A DNA stretch of 64,000 nt from Actinopolymorpha singaporensis (lineage in GTDB: Bacteria; Actinomycetota; Actinomycetes; Propionibacteriales; Actinopolymorphaceae): positions 5,815,981-5,879,980 of the forward strand of contig NZ_LT629732.1 of assembly GCF_900104745.1 (NCBI RefSeq). Reading direction: 5' to 3'. Shown here one piece after another: positions 1-8,682 of this stretch; the first letter of the stretch is position 1, and each line of letters begins with the position of its first letter. Below the pieces are notes generated by a model, which was not told the origin of the DNA, searched no databases, and was given only the letters and a program-made list of their open reading frames with translations. The translations under genes and the position numbers were made by a program.

Positions 1-485
1 AGCGCACCGGCGAACTCCTCGATGATGGAGTCGGCGTCTGTGCCGGCGTAGTCGCCGAACAGCACGAAGTGCGGGTGGCTGAGCTGCATGGTGCCGCGAT
101 AGGAGTCGATCTTGCCGGCGAAGAGGCCACGCATTCCCTGCTGCAGCTGGTTGGCCCGCCACTGCTGGTTGAAGAACGTCAGCTTCAGCTCGCCCGAGCC
201 GTCGGTCACCACGACCTCGAGAATGTTGCCCCGGCGGTTGCGCATCGGCCGGGTCTTGACCGACTTGATCTCCGCCTGGACGGTGACCTCCTCACCCGCC
301 CTCAGCCCGCGAAGGTTGGTGAGCTCACCGCGCTGGACGTAGCGCCGGGGGTAATGTCGCAGCAGGTCGCCGAGGGTCGCGAGCTCCAGTCGCTCGCGCA
401 TCGCCTTCAACAGCTCGGCCTTCGCGAAACCCGACAACGGCATGCCCAGGTCGACCTCCGCGGGAAGCCGCAGGAGCTTTGCCAT
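1..485 (-). CDS. recG: ATP-dependent DNA helicase RecG, N-terminal part (cut by window edge)
   Basis: Reads leftward from ATG at 485 and runs off the left edge, so only about 161 N-terminal residues are visible. They contain the RecG wedge (OB-fold) domain: a run starting LRHYPRRYVQRGELTNLRGL, then a beta-rich stretch with TDGSGELKLTFFNQQW, and MQLSHPHF. RecG unwinds branched DNA and remodels stalled forks and recombination intermediates. The helicase motor domains lie outside the window. Divergent rpmB starts 161 bp away, an arrangement common in actinobacteria. The family call is firm; the state of the rest of the gene cannot be judged. Confidence 0.93.
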   Translation of the reverse strand, partial: MAKLLRLPAEVDLGMPLSGFAKAELLKAMRERLELATLGDLLRHYPRRYVQRGELTNLRGLRAGEEVTVQAEIKSVKTRPMRNRRGNILEVVVTDGSGELKLTFFNQQWRANQLQQGMRGLFAGKIDSYRGTMQLSHPHFVLFGDYAGTDADSIIEEFAGA

Positions 486-646
486 CACACCTCCACGGTC
501 GTTGCCGTCGAGGCTAGCGGGCGGCACCCCCACTGGGCCGGTTGGCGCTTTCGTGTGGGCGTCGGATACTCTCGACCGGTTGCCCCGCGCGGTTGGCGTG
601 CGCTGGGCAGCGGTCCATGTCCTCATCTTGCTCGGGAGAGTCTCCG

Positions 647-832
647 GTGGCTGCCGTCTGCGACGTTTGTGGCAAGGGGCCCGGCTTCGGCAACAACGTG
701 TCGCACTCGAAGCGGCGCACCCGTCGACGCTTCGACCCCAACATCCAGCGGGTTCGTGCGACCGTCCACGGCACCCCGAAGCGGGTCAATGTCTGCACTT
801 CCTGCCTGAAGGCGGGCAAGGTCACTCGCTGA
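647..832 (+). CDS. rpmB: 50S ribosomal protein L28 (zinc-ribbon form)
   Basis: A 61-residue protein starting at GTG 647, preceded by GGGAGAG about 6 nt upstream. The sequence opens [22 protein letters not shown] and ends [12 protein letters not shown]. The two CxxC pairs (near residues 5-8 and 51-54) mark the zinc-binding C+ form of L28, as opposed to the cysteine-free C- paralogue that zinc-starved actinobacteria induce through Zur. It is a large-subunit structural protein. It is transcribed divergently from recG, and a strong hairpin follows before convergent thiL. Confidence 0.95.
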   Translation: MAAVCDVCGKGPGFGNNVSHSKRRTRRRFDPNIQRVRATVHGTPKRVNVCTSCLKAGKVTR

Positions 833-908
833 CCCGGTCCCCACTCGCGTGGGGCCGCACCGAACGCCGTACCACAAACCTGGATCGAACGAAGATCGAC
901 TGACCGTC

Positions 909-942
909 GTGGCCGGTCACCCCGTCGGGGGTGGCCGGCCAC
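909..942. terminator. Bidirectional hairpin between rpmB and thiL
   Basis: A 15-bp stem, GTGGCCGGTCACCCC paired with GGGGTGGCCGGCCAC (one G-T pair), with a 4-nt loop. There is no U-tract, which is usual for actinobacterial terminators. It lies between convergent genes. Confidence 0.7.
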
Positions 943-962
943 GTCGCCTGTTCCGACCTGGC

Positions 963-2024
963 TCAGCGGAAGTGGTCGTGCCCGGCCGGGCCCTCGTACT
1001 CCTCGCCGTTCACCGTCACCGGCGGCTCACCGCTCTCCCGTGGCCGGCCCTCGGGGTGGCCCTCGCGTTCGCCCTGCTCCTCCGCCGCGAGCACCCGGCC
1101 CACGACTTGCCACCGCTCGGGGAGTTCGACGTCCGGACCGAACGTCGCGGCCAGCGCGTGGTCCTCGCCGCCGGTGAGCACGAACGCCAACGGGTCGGCG
1201 TTGATCGCGGCCGCCACAGCACGCAGCGGCTCGGCGACGTCCAGGGTGCCGGTGTCCACGTCGATGCGTACCCCGCTCGCCCGGGCCACGTGCCCGAGGT
1301 CGGCGAGCAGTCCGTCGCTCACGTCGATCAGGGCGCTCGCCCCCAGTGCGGCCGCCTCCGGGCCCGCGTCGTAGGGGGGTTCGGGGCGACGGTGTGCCTC
1401 CACAACGACCCGCGGGGACCGGAAGCCCCGGCCCAGGACGGTGAGCCCCGCCGCGGACCAGCCGAGCCGCCCGCACACGGCGACCACGTCGCCTGGCCGG
1501 GCGCCTGAGCGGGTCAGCGCCTCCCGGCCCTGCAGAGTGCCGAGCGCGGTGATCGAGACGACGATCGGCCCGGAAGCCACCACGTCGCCGCCTGCCACGG
1601 ACGCTCCCGCCGCCGCCGTCTCGTCCCGGAGCCCTTCGGTGAACTCCAGCGCCCACTGCGCCGGCAGGTCCGGTGGCGCTCCGAAGCTCACCAGCAACGC
1701 GGTCGGGACCGCGCCCATGGCCGCGACGTCGGCGAGATTCTGTGCCGCCGCCTTGCGGCCCACGTCGTACGCCGGTGACCAGTCGCGGCGGAAGTGGCGT
1801 CCCTCGACCAGCATGTCGGTGGTGGCGACCACGCGGCTGTCCGGCGCCGAGATCACCGCCGCGTCGTCGCCGGGACCGAGCAGGACGTCCGGGCCGGTCG
1901 GGAGGCGTGCGCTCATCGCCGCGATGAGCCCGAACTCCCCCAGTTCGGCGACGGTGCCGCCGACACCCTCGGTGCCGCCGGCCGGTCGCCGCGAGCCCGC
2001 CTGAGTACCCCTGATCTGCGTCAC
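963..2024 (-). CDS. thiL: Thiamine-monophosphate kinase ThiL
   Basis: ThiL phosphorylates thiamine phosphate to thiamine pyrophosphate, the last step of thiamine synthesis. The protein (about 353 aa) has the family N-terminus GEFGLIAAM, the nucleotide/Mg-binding LLGPGDDAAV, the VATTDMLVEGRHFRRDW stretch, the NLADVAAMGAVP motif, the ALIDVSDGLLADLGH motif and a TGGEDHALAATF segment. GTG 2024 was chosen because GGAG lies 8 nt upstream; the frame stays open further, but that part is low-complexity. The C-terminus has a charged EGHPEGRPRESGE insert before the final VTVNG segment. It is convergent with rpmB. The other visible thiamine genes (thiMED-tenA) are at the far right of the window. Confidence 0.94.
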   Translation of the reverse strand: MTQIRGTQAGSRRPAGGTEGVGGTVAELGEFGLIAAMSARLPTGPDVLLGPGDDAAVISAPDSRVVATTDMLVEGRHFRRDWSPAYDVGRKAAAQNLADVAAMGAVPTALLVSFGAPPDLPAQWALEFTEGLRDETAAAGASVAGGDVVASGPIVVSITALGTLQGREALTRSGARPGDVVAVCGRLGWSAAGLTVLGRGFRSPRVVVEAHRRPEPPYDAGPEAAALGASALIDVSDGLLADLGHVARASGVRIDVDTGTLDVAEPLRAVAAAINADPLAFVLTGGEDHALAATFGPDVELPERWQVVGRVLAAEEQGEREGHPEGRPRESGEPPVTVNGEEYEGPAGHDHFR

Positions 2025-2348
2025 CTGCGCCGCTCCTGACCTCGCGTCGTTGATGTCAGCCCACATCGTGCCGTGCCCCACCGCGGTGGTGACCGGCACG
2101 GTGCACCTTCGCCGGGCGCCCTTGCCGTCGGCCCCGACCGGGGTAGCGTCTGAAACATCCCTCAGGTTTGCCGGCCGGGCGGCGTCGCGGCGAGGATCGC
2201 GGACCCTCGGCCTGCAGGGTGGGGGCGCGCGGAGGGGCCGGCTCGCGATACCGTGCACACTCACTTGACCGACCTTGGAGCATCACCACCGAGACGATCG
2301 TCGCGAACGACCGCGCGGTGAGGCCCTCCAGCCCGAGAGGACGTATCG
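2025..2348. other. Intergenic region thiL / Lrp-domain gene
   Basis: 324 bp between divergent starts. It should hold both promoters. No convincing sigma-70 pair, RNA gene or small CDS was found. GAGAGGA lies 7 nt before the ATG at 2349. Confidence 0.5.
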
Positions 2349-2582
2349 ATGGTTCAGGCCTACATCCTCATCCAGACCGAGGTCGGCAGGGCGGCCGAGG
2401 TCGCCGAGGAGATCTCGCACATCACCGGCGTCACCCTCGCCGAGGACGTCACCGGTCCCTACGACGTGATCGTCCGCGCCGAGGCCCACAACGTCGACGA
2501 GCTCGGCCGGCTCGTCGTCGCCCAGGTGCAGGGGATCAACGGGATCACCCGTACTCTCACCTGCCCGGTGGTCCACATCTGA
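2349..2582 (+). CDS. Stand-alone Lrp/AsnC-type ligand-binding (RAM) domain protein
   Basis: A 77-aa protein consisting only of the alpha/beta RAM domain found at the C-terminus of Lrp/AsnC regulators: MVQAYILIQTEVGRAAEVAE, then ITGVTLAEDVTGPYDVIVRAEA, and GINGITRTLTCPVV at the end. There is no DNA-binding helix-turn-helix. Such small proteins are widespread in actinobacteria and are thought to bind amino acids or to co-assemble with full-length Lrp proteins. The site is therefore inferred to be a sensor, not a regulator on its own. GAGAGGA supports the ATG. The DUF3515 gene begins 11 bp after its stop and is probably co-transcribed. Confidence 0.88.
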   Translation: MVQAYILIQTEVGRAAEVAEEISHITGVTLAEDVTGPYDVIVRAEAHNVDELGRLVVAQVQGINGITRTLTCPVVHI

Positions 2583-2593
2583 TCCGGCCGTCA

Positions 2594-3055
2594 TTGCGAA
2601 GGCTCCCCGCGGTCGCCGCGCTCGGTCTGCTCGCCGTGTTCGTGGTGGGCTGCGGCGAGCCGACCGTTCGCGTCGAGCAGCCACACCCGACCGGTGCCGC
2701 AGCGTCCGCGTGCCGTGCGCTGACCGCCGCGCTGCCCACGAAGGTGCTCGGCGAGTCGGCGCGGGTGGTGCAGCCGTCCTCCCCCAACACCGCGGCGTGG
2801 GGTGACCCGCCCATCCTGCTGCGCTGCGGCGTGCCCCGGCCGGCGAAACTGCTGGCGTCCTCGGAGTGCCTGGTGATCGACGGCGTGGGGTGGTTCTCCG
2901 AACGCGCCACCCGCGGATACATCTTCACCACCGTCGGCCGGGACGCCTACGTCGAGATGTTGGTGCCGTCGGCCTACCAGCCGCCGTCCAGCGCGCTGGT
3001 GGACGTCGCCGCGGCGGTCCGGAAGGCGGTTCCCGCCCGTACGCCCTGCGTCTGA
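2594..3055 (+). CDS. DUF3515 family lipoprotein
   Basis: About 153 aa. The N-terminus is a lipoprotein signal: Arg-Arg, a hydrophobic run PAVAALGLLAVFVVGC with lipobox VVGC, then a mature part with the DUF3515 pattern (ACRALTAALPTKVLG, AAWGDPPILLRCGVPRP, DGVGWFSERATRGYIFTTVGRDAYVEMLVP, final ALVDVAAAVRKAVP). The start is uncertain: TTG 2594 is proposed because the signal peptide begins there; CTG 2579 would overlap the upstream stop. No clear ribosome site is visible, so translation is probably coupled to the upstream gene. DUF3515 genes usually sit beside ddl/thiL in actinobacteria, as here. Function unknown; cell-envelope location inferred. Confidence 0.82.
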   Translation: MRRLPAVAALGLLAVFVVGCGEPTVRVEQPHPTGAAASACRALTAALPTKVLGESARVVQPSSPNTAAWGDPPILLRCGVPRPAKLLASSECLVIDGVGWFSERATRGYIFTTVGRDAYVEMLVPSAYQPPSSALVDVAAAVRKAVPARTPCV

Positions 3056-3079
3056 CCCAGGCATGCCCGAACGCACCGC

Positions 3080-3119
3080 AGGGGTCCCCGACGCGGTGGC
3101 CGTGCGTCAGGGGACCCCT
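3080..3119. terminator. Bidirectional terminator between DUF3515 gene and ddl
   Basis: The stem AGGGGTCCCC-GACGC pairs with GCGTC-a-GGGGACCCCT (one bulged A) around a 9-nt loop, between convergent genes. Confidence 0.8.
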
Positions 3120-3213
3120 CGTCCACTGCTCGCCCGAGACACAGCGTCCGTCCCGGGCGAAGGCTTCAGCCCGTCGCGACCCGCCGGGTCCGCGGCCGGG
3201 TCAGCGGCCAGGG

Positions 3214-4377
3214 TCAGCGCAGGCCTGTGGGCCTGCGCAGCGCGAGCTGGATCAGGTGGTCGCACAGCGCGGCGTAGTCGACTCCGCTGGCGGCCCACAT
3301 CCGCGGGAACATGGAGTACGGCGTGAAGCCCGGCATCGTGTTGATCTCGTTCAGCAGCAGCGTGCCGTCGCTGCGGAGGAAGAAGTCGACCCGGGCCAGG
3401 CCCTCGGCACCCAGCGCCTCGAACGCCCGCACCGCGACGTCCTGCACCTGCCGGGTGGACTTCTCGTCCAGGGGCGCCGGCAGTGCCAGGTCGACGTGCC
3501 GCTCGTCGTCGAGGTACTTCGCCTCGAAGTCGTAGAACTCGTACTCCGTGCCGTACCGGATCTCCGCGACCGCGCTGGCTCGCGGCGGCCCGCCGTCGAG
3601 GCTCTCGAGCACCCCGCACTCGATCTCGCGGGCCCCCTCGACCGAGGCCTCCACGAGCACCTTGGGGTCGTGCGCGGCGGCCTTCTCCACCGCCTCGCCG
3701 AGATCCTGCGGCCGGCTCACCTTGGTGATGCCGATGCTCGAACCGCCGCGGGTGGGTTTGACGAAGACGGGGTAGCCGAGAGACGCGACCGCCTCCTCGC
3801 ACGCGGACCGGTCGGCAGCCCAGGCGCCCGGCTTCAGCAGGGTGTAGGGCACCACCGGGAAGCCCTGACCGGAGAGGACGAGCTTGGCGAAGTGCTTGTC
3901 CATGGCGACCGCGCTGGCGAGCACACCGGCGCCGACGTAGCGGACGTCGGCCATCTCCAGCAGACCCTGGAGGGTGCCGTCCTCGCCGAACGGGCCGTGC
4001 AGCAGGGGAAGAACGACGTCGACCTCGCCGAGGGTGCCGGGCACCGTCGCCGGGTCGAGCGAGACCAGCTCACCGCCCCGGTCGTTGGCGAGCACGACCG
4101 CGGCACCCTTCTCGTCGACCTCGGGCAGCCTGCCCGCCCCGATCGCGAGCCGCTCCGGATCGTCCTTCTCCAGCACCCAGCGGCCGTCGACGGTGATGCC
4201 GACAGGGATGACGTCGTAGCGTTCCCGGTCCAGCGCCCGCAACACGCTGCCGGCGGTCGCGCACGACACGGCATGCTCGGAGCTGCGGCCACCGAAGACG
4301 ACGGCCACCCGGGGTTTGCGTCCGGCCCGCGCGGACGGGTCCTCGCCCGCCTGCGGACCCCGCTCGTACTCGCTCAC
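3214..4377 (-). CDS. ddl: D-alanine--D-alanine ligase
   Basis: An ATP-grasp ligase that makes D-Ala-D-Ala for peptidoglycan precursors in the cytoplasm. About 387 aa from GTG 4377. Visible motifs: VAVVFGGRSSEHAVSCATAGS (family N-terminus), VLPLLHGPFGEDGTLQGLLE, MDKHFAKLVL, FVKPTRGGSSIGITKV (ATP-binding lysine and Gly loop), EIECGVLE, RVDFFLRSDGTLLLNEINTMPGFTPYSMFP (Mg ligands and omega loop). An in-frame ATG at 4404 is an alternative start. It is divergent from the PLP-enzyme gene starting at 4452. Confidence 0.95.
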   Translation of the reverse strand: MSEYERGPQAGEDPSARAGRKPRVAVVFGGRSSEHAVSCATAGSVLRALDRERYDVIPVGITVDGRWVLEKDDPERLAIGAGRLPEVDEKGAAVVLANDRGGELVSLDPATVPGTLGEVDVVLPLLHGPFGEDGTLQGLLEMADVRYVGAGVLASAVAMDKHFAKLVLSGQGFPVVPYTLLKPGAWAADRSACEEAVASLGYPVFVKPTRGGSSIGITKVSRPQDLGEAVEKAAAHDPKVLVEASVEGAREIECGVLESLDGGPPRASAVAEIRYGTEYEFYDFEAKYLDDERHVDLALPAPLDEKSTRQVQDVAVRAFEALGAEGLARVDFFLRSDGTLLLNEINTMPGFTPYSMFPRMWAASGVDYAALCDHLIQLALRRPTGLR

Positions 4378-4451
4378 CGGCCTGACCCTACCGGTCGCCG
4401 ACATCGGCCGCTGACCGGTCAGCCCGGGCAGGACTCGGGAAGAATCGGCGT

Positions 4452-5693
4452 ATGTCCGACTTCGACGAGCACGCCGCGCCGGATCAGCCTCCGGCCCAGT
4501 CACAGTTCACGCCGATGGCCCAGTCGCCGGCCCGGTCGCAGGAACACTCACCGGGGTCGCCCGCACTCGGCCTGGACACGGTGGCGGTCACCGCCGGCCG
4601 CCCCCCACGCGACCCGGACCAGCCGCTGAACCAGCCGCTGGTGATGGCCTCGACGTACGTCGCGGGCGGTGATCTGGAGTACGGCCGGTACGCCAACCCC
4701 ACCTGGTCGGCGTTCGAGGAGGTGCTGGGCGCCCTGGAGGGTGGCCGGGCCCTGGCGTACCCCTCGGGCCTCGCGGCGGTGGCCACGGTGCTCGACCTGG
4801 TTCCGGTGGGCGGCATCGTGGTCGCGCCCCGGCACGCCTACCTCGGCACGCTCGGGCAGCTGGCCGACCTGGTGGAGTCCGGCCGGCTGAGCGCGGCGCC
4901 GCTGGTCGACGTCGCGGACACCGAGGGCACCCTTGCCCTGCTGCCCGGCGCCGACCTGGTGATCCTGGAGTCACCCACCAACCCGGCGCTGGAGGTCGCG
5001 GATCTGCCCGCCCTCTGTGCGGGCGCCCGGGAGGCCGGTGCGGCGGTGGTGGTCGACAACACGTTCGCGACGCCGATGCTGCAGCGCCCGCTGGAGTACG
5101 GCGCGGACGTCGTACTCCACTCGGCGACGAAGTACCTCGCCGGCCACAGCGACCTCGTGCTCGGAGCGCTGGTGACCGCCCCGACCGAGCGCGGGAACGA
5201 GCTGCACGACCTGCTCGACCTCCGGCGCCGCAAGCTGGGCGCGACACCGGGTGCGTTCGAGACCTGGCTGGCGCTGCGGGGCCTGCGCACCCTGCCGCTG
5301 CGGGTCGAACGCGCCTGCGCCAACGCCGCCGTTCTCGCACACAGGCTGGCCCAGCACCCGGCCGTGGAGCGGGTGCGGTACCCCGGGCTGCGCGACGATC
5401 CCGGACACGCCCGTGCGACCGCCCAGATGACCGCGTACGGGGCGATCGTGGCCGTGGAGGTACGCGGAGGCGCCGAGGCCGCCGAAGCCCTCACGACGGC
5501 GACCAGGCTGTGGGTACGCGCGACCAGCCTCGGCGGGGTCGAGTCGACCCTGGAGCGCCGGCGGCGGTGGTCGGGTGAGAGCGCCACGATCCCCGACAAC
5601 CTGGTGCGGCTCAGTGTCGGCGTGGAGGACGTCGAGGACCTGTGGGCCGACCTGTCCGCGGCCCTGTCGGCCGTCGGTCCCGGAGCCGGGTGA
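4452..5693 (+). CDS. Cys/Met metabolism PLP-dependent enzyme (cystathionine gamma-lyase/synthase type)
   Basis: A 413-aa fold-type I PLP enzyme. It shows STYVAGGDLEYGRYANPTW (substrate/phosphate region), LAYPSGLAAVATVLDL, VVDNTFATPMLQRPLEYGADVV and the Schiff-base lysine in VLHSATKYLAGHSDLVLG. A C-terminal LGGVESTLERR(R)RW segment corresponds to the family SLGGVESL motif. The first 40 residues are a Gln/Ser/Pro-rich extension. It is likely a cystathionine gamma-lyase or -synthase in transsulfuration; the sequence does not separate these. GGGAAGAA precedes the ATG. It ends 3 bp from convergent gpsA. Confidence 0.85.
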   Translation: MSDFDEHAAPDQPPAQSQFTPMAQSPARSQEHSPGSPALGLDTVAVTAGRPPRDPDQPLNQPLVMASTYVAGGDLEYGRYANPTWSAFEEVLGALEGGRALAYPSGLAAVATVLDLVPVGGIVVAPRHAYLGTLGQLADLVESGRLSAAPLVDVADTEGTLALLPGADLVILESPTNPALEVADLPALCAGAREAGAAVVVDNTFATPMLQRPLEYGADVVLHSATKYLAGHSDLVLGALVTAPTERGNELHDLLDLRRRKLGATPGAFETWLALRGLRTLPLRVERACANAAVLAHRLAQHPAVERVRYPGLRDDPGHARATAQMTAYGAIVAVEVRGGAEAAEALTTATRLWVRATSLGGVESTLERRRRWSGESATIPDNLVRLSVGVEDVEDLWADLSAALSAVGPGAG

Positions 5694-5696
5694 GAG

Positions 5697-6704
5697 TCAC
5701 CAGCCGTGGCGCTCGGGCTTCGCGCTGCGACTGACGAGACCGGCGATCAACTGCGCGGGTGACAGCTCGCCGCGTACGACCCGGGTCACGTGCTCGGCGA
5801 CCGGCATCTCCACCCGGTGCCGGCCGGCGAGTTCCAGGATCGCCGCGCAGGTGCGTACGCCCTCGGCGACCTGTCGGCTGCCCGCGAAGGCCTCGGCGAC
5901 CGTACGCCCCTCCCCCAGGGCGGTGCCGAGCTGACGGTTGCGCGACAGCGGGGACGAGCAGGTGGCCACCAGGTCGCCCAGACCGGCCAGCCCCGCGAAC
6001 GTGTGCGGGTCCGCGCCCAGGGCCACACCGAGCCGGGTGACCTCGGCCAGGCCGCGGGTGATGAGCGAGGCCCGCGTGTTGTCCCCGAACCCCAACCCCG
6101 CGGCGATCCCGACCGCGAGCGCGATGACGTTCTTCGCCGCGCCCGCGAGCTCGCACCCCACCACGTCGGAGTTGGTGTACGGCCGGAACGCGGGAGAGTG
6201 GCACACCTGCTGCAGGCGCCTCGCCACGTCGGCGTCCACGGACGCGACCACGCTCGCGGCCGGCTGTCGTTCGGCCACCTCGCGGGCGAGGTTGGGGCCG
6301 GTGACGACGGCGACCCGTTCCGGTGGGATCCCGGTGGCCTCGGCGATCACCTCGCTCATTCGCTTGCCGGAGTGGAGTTCGACACCCTTGGCGAGACTGA
6401 CCAGCACGGCGCCGGCGGGGACGAGCGGCGCCCACCGGGCCAGGTGGGAACGCAACTCCTGTGCGGGTACGGCGAGGAACACGTAGTTCGTCTCCGCCAA
6501 CGCCGTCTCGACGTCCGCGGTCGCGCTCACCGCAGCCGGCAGTCGCACGCCCGGCAGGTAGTCGGAGTTCTCCCGCCGGGCCGCGATCGTCTCGGCGAGC
6601 GCGCGCCGCCGTGCCCACAGGCCGACCGTCGCGCCCGCGTCGGCTAGCACCAGCGCGAACGCCGTGCCCCAGGAACCGGCGCCGAGAACGGCCGCCCTGG
6701 TCAT
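5697..6704 (-). CDS. gpsA: Glycerol-3-phosphate dehydrogenase [NAD(P)+]
   Basis: Reduces dihydroxyacetone phosphate to sn-glycerol 3-phosphate for phospholipid synthesis. 335 aa, standard length. N-terminal Rossmann GAGSWGTAFALVLADAG (residues about 8-24), NYVFLAVPAQELRSHL, VSLAKGVELHSGKRMSEV, VAVVTGPNLAREV, catalytic lysine region ELAGAAKNVIALAVGIAAGLGFGDNTRASLITRGLAE, and GLAGLGDLVATCSSPLSRN. It starts 7 bp after the stop of the acyltransferase gene, so the two form a plsC-gpsA operon that makes and then acylates glycerol 3-phosphate. Confidence 0.96.
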   Translation of the reverse strand: MTRAAVLGAGSWGTAFALVLADAGATVGLWARRRALAETIAARRENSDYLPGVRLPAAVSATADVETALAETNYVFLAVPAQELRSHLARWAPLVPAGAVLVSLAKGVELHSGKRMSEVIAEATGIPPERVAVVTGPNLAREVAERQPAASVVASVDADVARRLQQVCHSPAFRPYTNSDVVGCELAGAAKNVIALAVGIAAGLGFGDNTRASLITRGLAEVTRLGVALGADPHTFAGLAGLGDLVATCSSPLSRNRQLGTALGEGRTVAEAFAGSRQVAEGVRTCAAILELAGRHRVEMPVAEHVTRVVRGELSPAQLIAGLVSRSAKPERHGW

Positions 6705-6711
6705 CCGAAGG

Positions 6712-7488
6712 TCACTTCCGGGGAACCCGCCGCTTGTAGGGGTTGCCGATGCTGGGCAGGCCCGTCTTGCCCGGGTCGAACCGCACGGCCGGCGGCGCTT
6801 CGTGCCGCAGTCCTGCCACCATCCGGGTGAGCACGTCCATGAGTTCGTTCGTGGCCTTCTTCAACAGCGTGGGCGTGAACGGGACGTCGCGGTAGGCGGA
6901 CAGGTCGAACGCCGGGCCGGCCTGCATCCGCATCGTCTTGCGAGGCAGCAACCGAGGGACCTTGGCGTACGGCAGCAACACTTCCTGCGCACCCCACTGG
7001 GCGATGGGAACGATCTCACATCCGGTACGCAAGGCGATCCGCACCGCACCCGTCTTGCCGACCATCGGCCAGAGGCCAGGGTCACGGGTGATCGTTCCCT
7101 CGGGGTAGACCACCACACACTCGCCGCGTTCGACCGCCTGGCAGGCTTCCTTGAGCGCGTCGCCCGCGGTGCGCTTCTCCCGGTGCACCGGGATCTGACC
7201 CGCCGAGCGCAGGAACCTGCCCACCAGCGGAACGTCGAACAGGCTCGCCTTGGCCAGGAAGCGAACCGCGCGTCCCTGTTCGTGCAGGAAGTGCCCGAGC
7301 GCGATCGGGTCGAAGTAGGACAGATGGTTGGTGACCGCGATGAAACCGCCCTCGCGTGGGACATGCTCGCCACCCCGCCACTCACGTCTGGTGAAAGCCA
7401 GCATGGTGGGCCGAATGACGCCTGCGGCGATGTCGTAGGCCCGACCGGTGCGGGGCAGGGGCACGCTGTCCTCCTCGTCGATCCTCAC
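6712..7488 (-). CDS. 1-acyl-sn-glycerol-3-phosphate acyltransferase (PlsC family)
   Basis: 258 aa. It carries the acyltransferase blocks: NHLSYFDP (HX4D catalytic box, near residue 53), FLAKASLFDVPLVGRFLRSAGQIPV, VVVYPEGTITRDP (EGT block) and IVPIAQWGAQEVLLP. It is expected to convert lysophosphatidate to phosphatidate at the membrane, although no clear transmembrane helix is visible. It lies immediately upstream of gpsA in one operon. The divergent gene, 137 bp away, is cofC. Confidence 0.9.
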   Translation of the reverse strand: MRIDEEDSVPLPRTGRAYDIAAGVIRPTMLAFTRREWRGGEHVPREGGFIAVTNHLSYFDPIALGHFLHEQGRAVRFLAKASLFDVPLVGRFLRSAGQIPVHREKRTAGDALKEACQAVERGECVVVYPEGTITRDPGLWPMVGKTGAVRIALRTGCEIVPIAQWGAQEVLLPYAKVPRLLPRKTMRMQAGPAFDLSAYRDVPFTPTLLKKATNELMDVLTRMVAGLRHEAPPAVRFDPGKTGLPSIGNPYKRRVPRK

Positions 7489-7625
7489 TCACAAACGCGA
7501 GATAGCTGAGCTGACGCCGGCCGCTCGGACGCTGGCCGTGCCGCTTGCCAAAGTGTGAAGTACGCGGCAACCAGTGTCGACCGGCGGGTCGGGGTCGCTT
7601 GCCCGAGGCTGAGAGGATCGGGGCG

Positions 7626-8324
7626 ATGTCAACGCATGAACGTCCCGTGGCGCCGGCCGGTTCCATCGGCTGGAGCCTGGTGGTGCCCGTGAAGCCCGCG
7701 GCGGTCGGAAAGTCCCGCCTCGCACCGTTCGCCGGTGGTCATCGCACCGAACTCGCCCAGGCGATGGCGATCGACACCATCACCGCGGCACTCGCGTGCC
7801 CGCGAGTGGTCGAGCTGCTGGCGATCACTCCCGACCCGGAGTTCGCCGCCATCCTGGCCGGAGTCGGTGCGGTCGTCGTCACCGACGAACCCGCTGCCGG
7901 GCTGAACGCCGCCCTGCTGCACGGTGCCCGGCTGGCGCGTTCGCGCCGCCCCGAAGGCGCCGTGGCGGCCATGCTGGCCGATCTTCCTGCGCTGCGGCCG
8001 AACGAGCTGACGACGGCGCTCGACGCCGCGACGGCGTGGCCGACGTCGTTCGTCCCGGACGCCGCGGGTGTGGGCACCACGCTGTACTGCGCGTCGCCGG
8101 GCGTGGAGTTCGCGCCGAGGTTCGGCGGACCGTCCCGGCTGGCACACCTGGACGCCGGCGCGGTCGAGCTGATGCCGGTGCCGATCACGTCCGTACGCCG
8201 CGACGTCGACACCGGCGCGGATCTCCACCAGGCCAGGGATCTGGGCGTCGGGCCGCGAACCCGGGCAGCCCTCGCGGCGATGGCGCGGGCCGGCGACCCG
8301 GTGGCGGAGACCGGAACCTCCTGA
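7626..8324 (+). CDS. cofC: 2-phospho-L-lactate (phosphoenolpyruvate) guanylyltransferase, F420 biosynthesis
   Basis: About 232 aa with a nucleotidyltransferase fold: WSLVVPVKPAAVGKSRLAPF (GTP-binding N-terminus, catalytic Lys), ELLAITPDPEFAAIL, GLNAALLHGARLARSRRPEGAVAAMLADLPALRPNEL (the MLADLP segment is the metal-binding Asp region), FVPDAAGVGTTLYCA and FGGPSRLAHLDAGAVEL. This is the CofC/FbiD family, which guanylylates phospholactate or PEP to start the F420 side chain. ATG 7626 fits the start of the fold and follows GAGAGGA. No other F420 gene is nearby. Its position by gpsA/plsC is conserved in actinobacteria. Confidence 0.9.
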   Translation: MSTHERPVAPAGSIGWSLVVPVKPAAVGKSRLAPFAGGHRTELAQAMAIDTITAALACPRVVELLAITPDPEFAAILAGVGAVVVTDEPAAGLNAALLHGARLARSRRPEGAVAAMLADLPALRPNELTTALDAATAWPTSFVPDAAGVGTTLYCASPGVEFAPRFGGPSRLAHLDAGAVELMPVPITSVRRDVDTGADLHQARDLGVGPRTRAALAAMARAGDPVAETGTS

Positions 8325-8354
8325 CAACCCGACCGGATGCCCTAGGCTCCACTC

Positions 8355-8564
8355 ATGCAGGCGACGGTGCGAACCTTCGACCCCGGCTCTCGCGCGGGCA
8401 CGGTGCTGGCCGACGACGGTGTGGAGTTGCCGTACGACGCGACCGCCCTCCCCGGCGGCCTTCGTCATCTGCGGATCGGGCAACGGGTCCAGGTGGAGTT
8501 GACAGCCCCGGACGAGCCCGCGACCCGGGTGCGCTCGCTGCACATCTACACCCTTCCGCACTGA
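8355..8564 (+). CDS. Cold-shock-domain-like small protein
   Basis: 69 aa: MQATVRTFDPGSRAGTVLADDGVELPYDATAL, then LRIGQRVQVEL. The spacing resembles the first strands of a cold-shock/S1-like OB fold (turn GxGxVxxDDG, then hydrophobic strands and IGQRV), but the aromatic RNA-binding patches KGFGFI and DVFVH of true CspA are absent. It is therefore a degenerate CSD protein of unknown role. It follows cofC by 30 bp and is probably in the same transcript. A strong terminator follows. Confidence 0.78.
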   Translation: MQATVRTFDPGSRAGTVLADDGVELPYDATALPGGLRHLRIGQRVQVELTAPDEPATRVRSLHIYTLPH

Positions 8565-8604
8565 TCCGGCGTACTTCCGGCGTACCGATCTCGCGCAGAC
8601 GCAA

Positions 8605-8641
8605 GCGAAGGGCCGAGCCCCTGCGGGGATCGGCCCTTCGC
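8605..8641. terminator. Strong terminator downstream of the cold-shock-like gene / hupB
   Basis: The stem GCGAAGGGCCG pairs with CGGCCCTTCGC, with an inner CCCC-TGC-GGGG stem, followed on the + strand by TTTGT. It serves two convergent genes. Confidence 0.9.
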
Positions 8642-8682
8642 TTTGTCCTGCGTGGGTCCGGTTGGTGACCGGTGGAACGCCG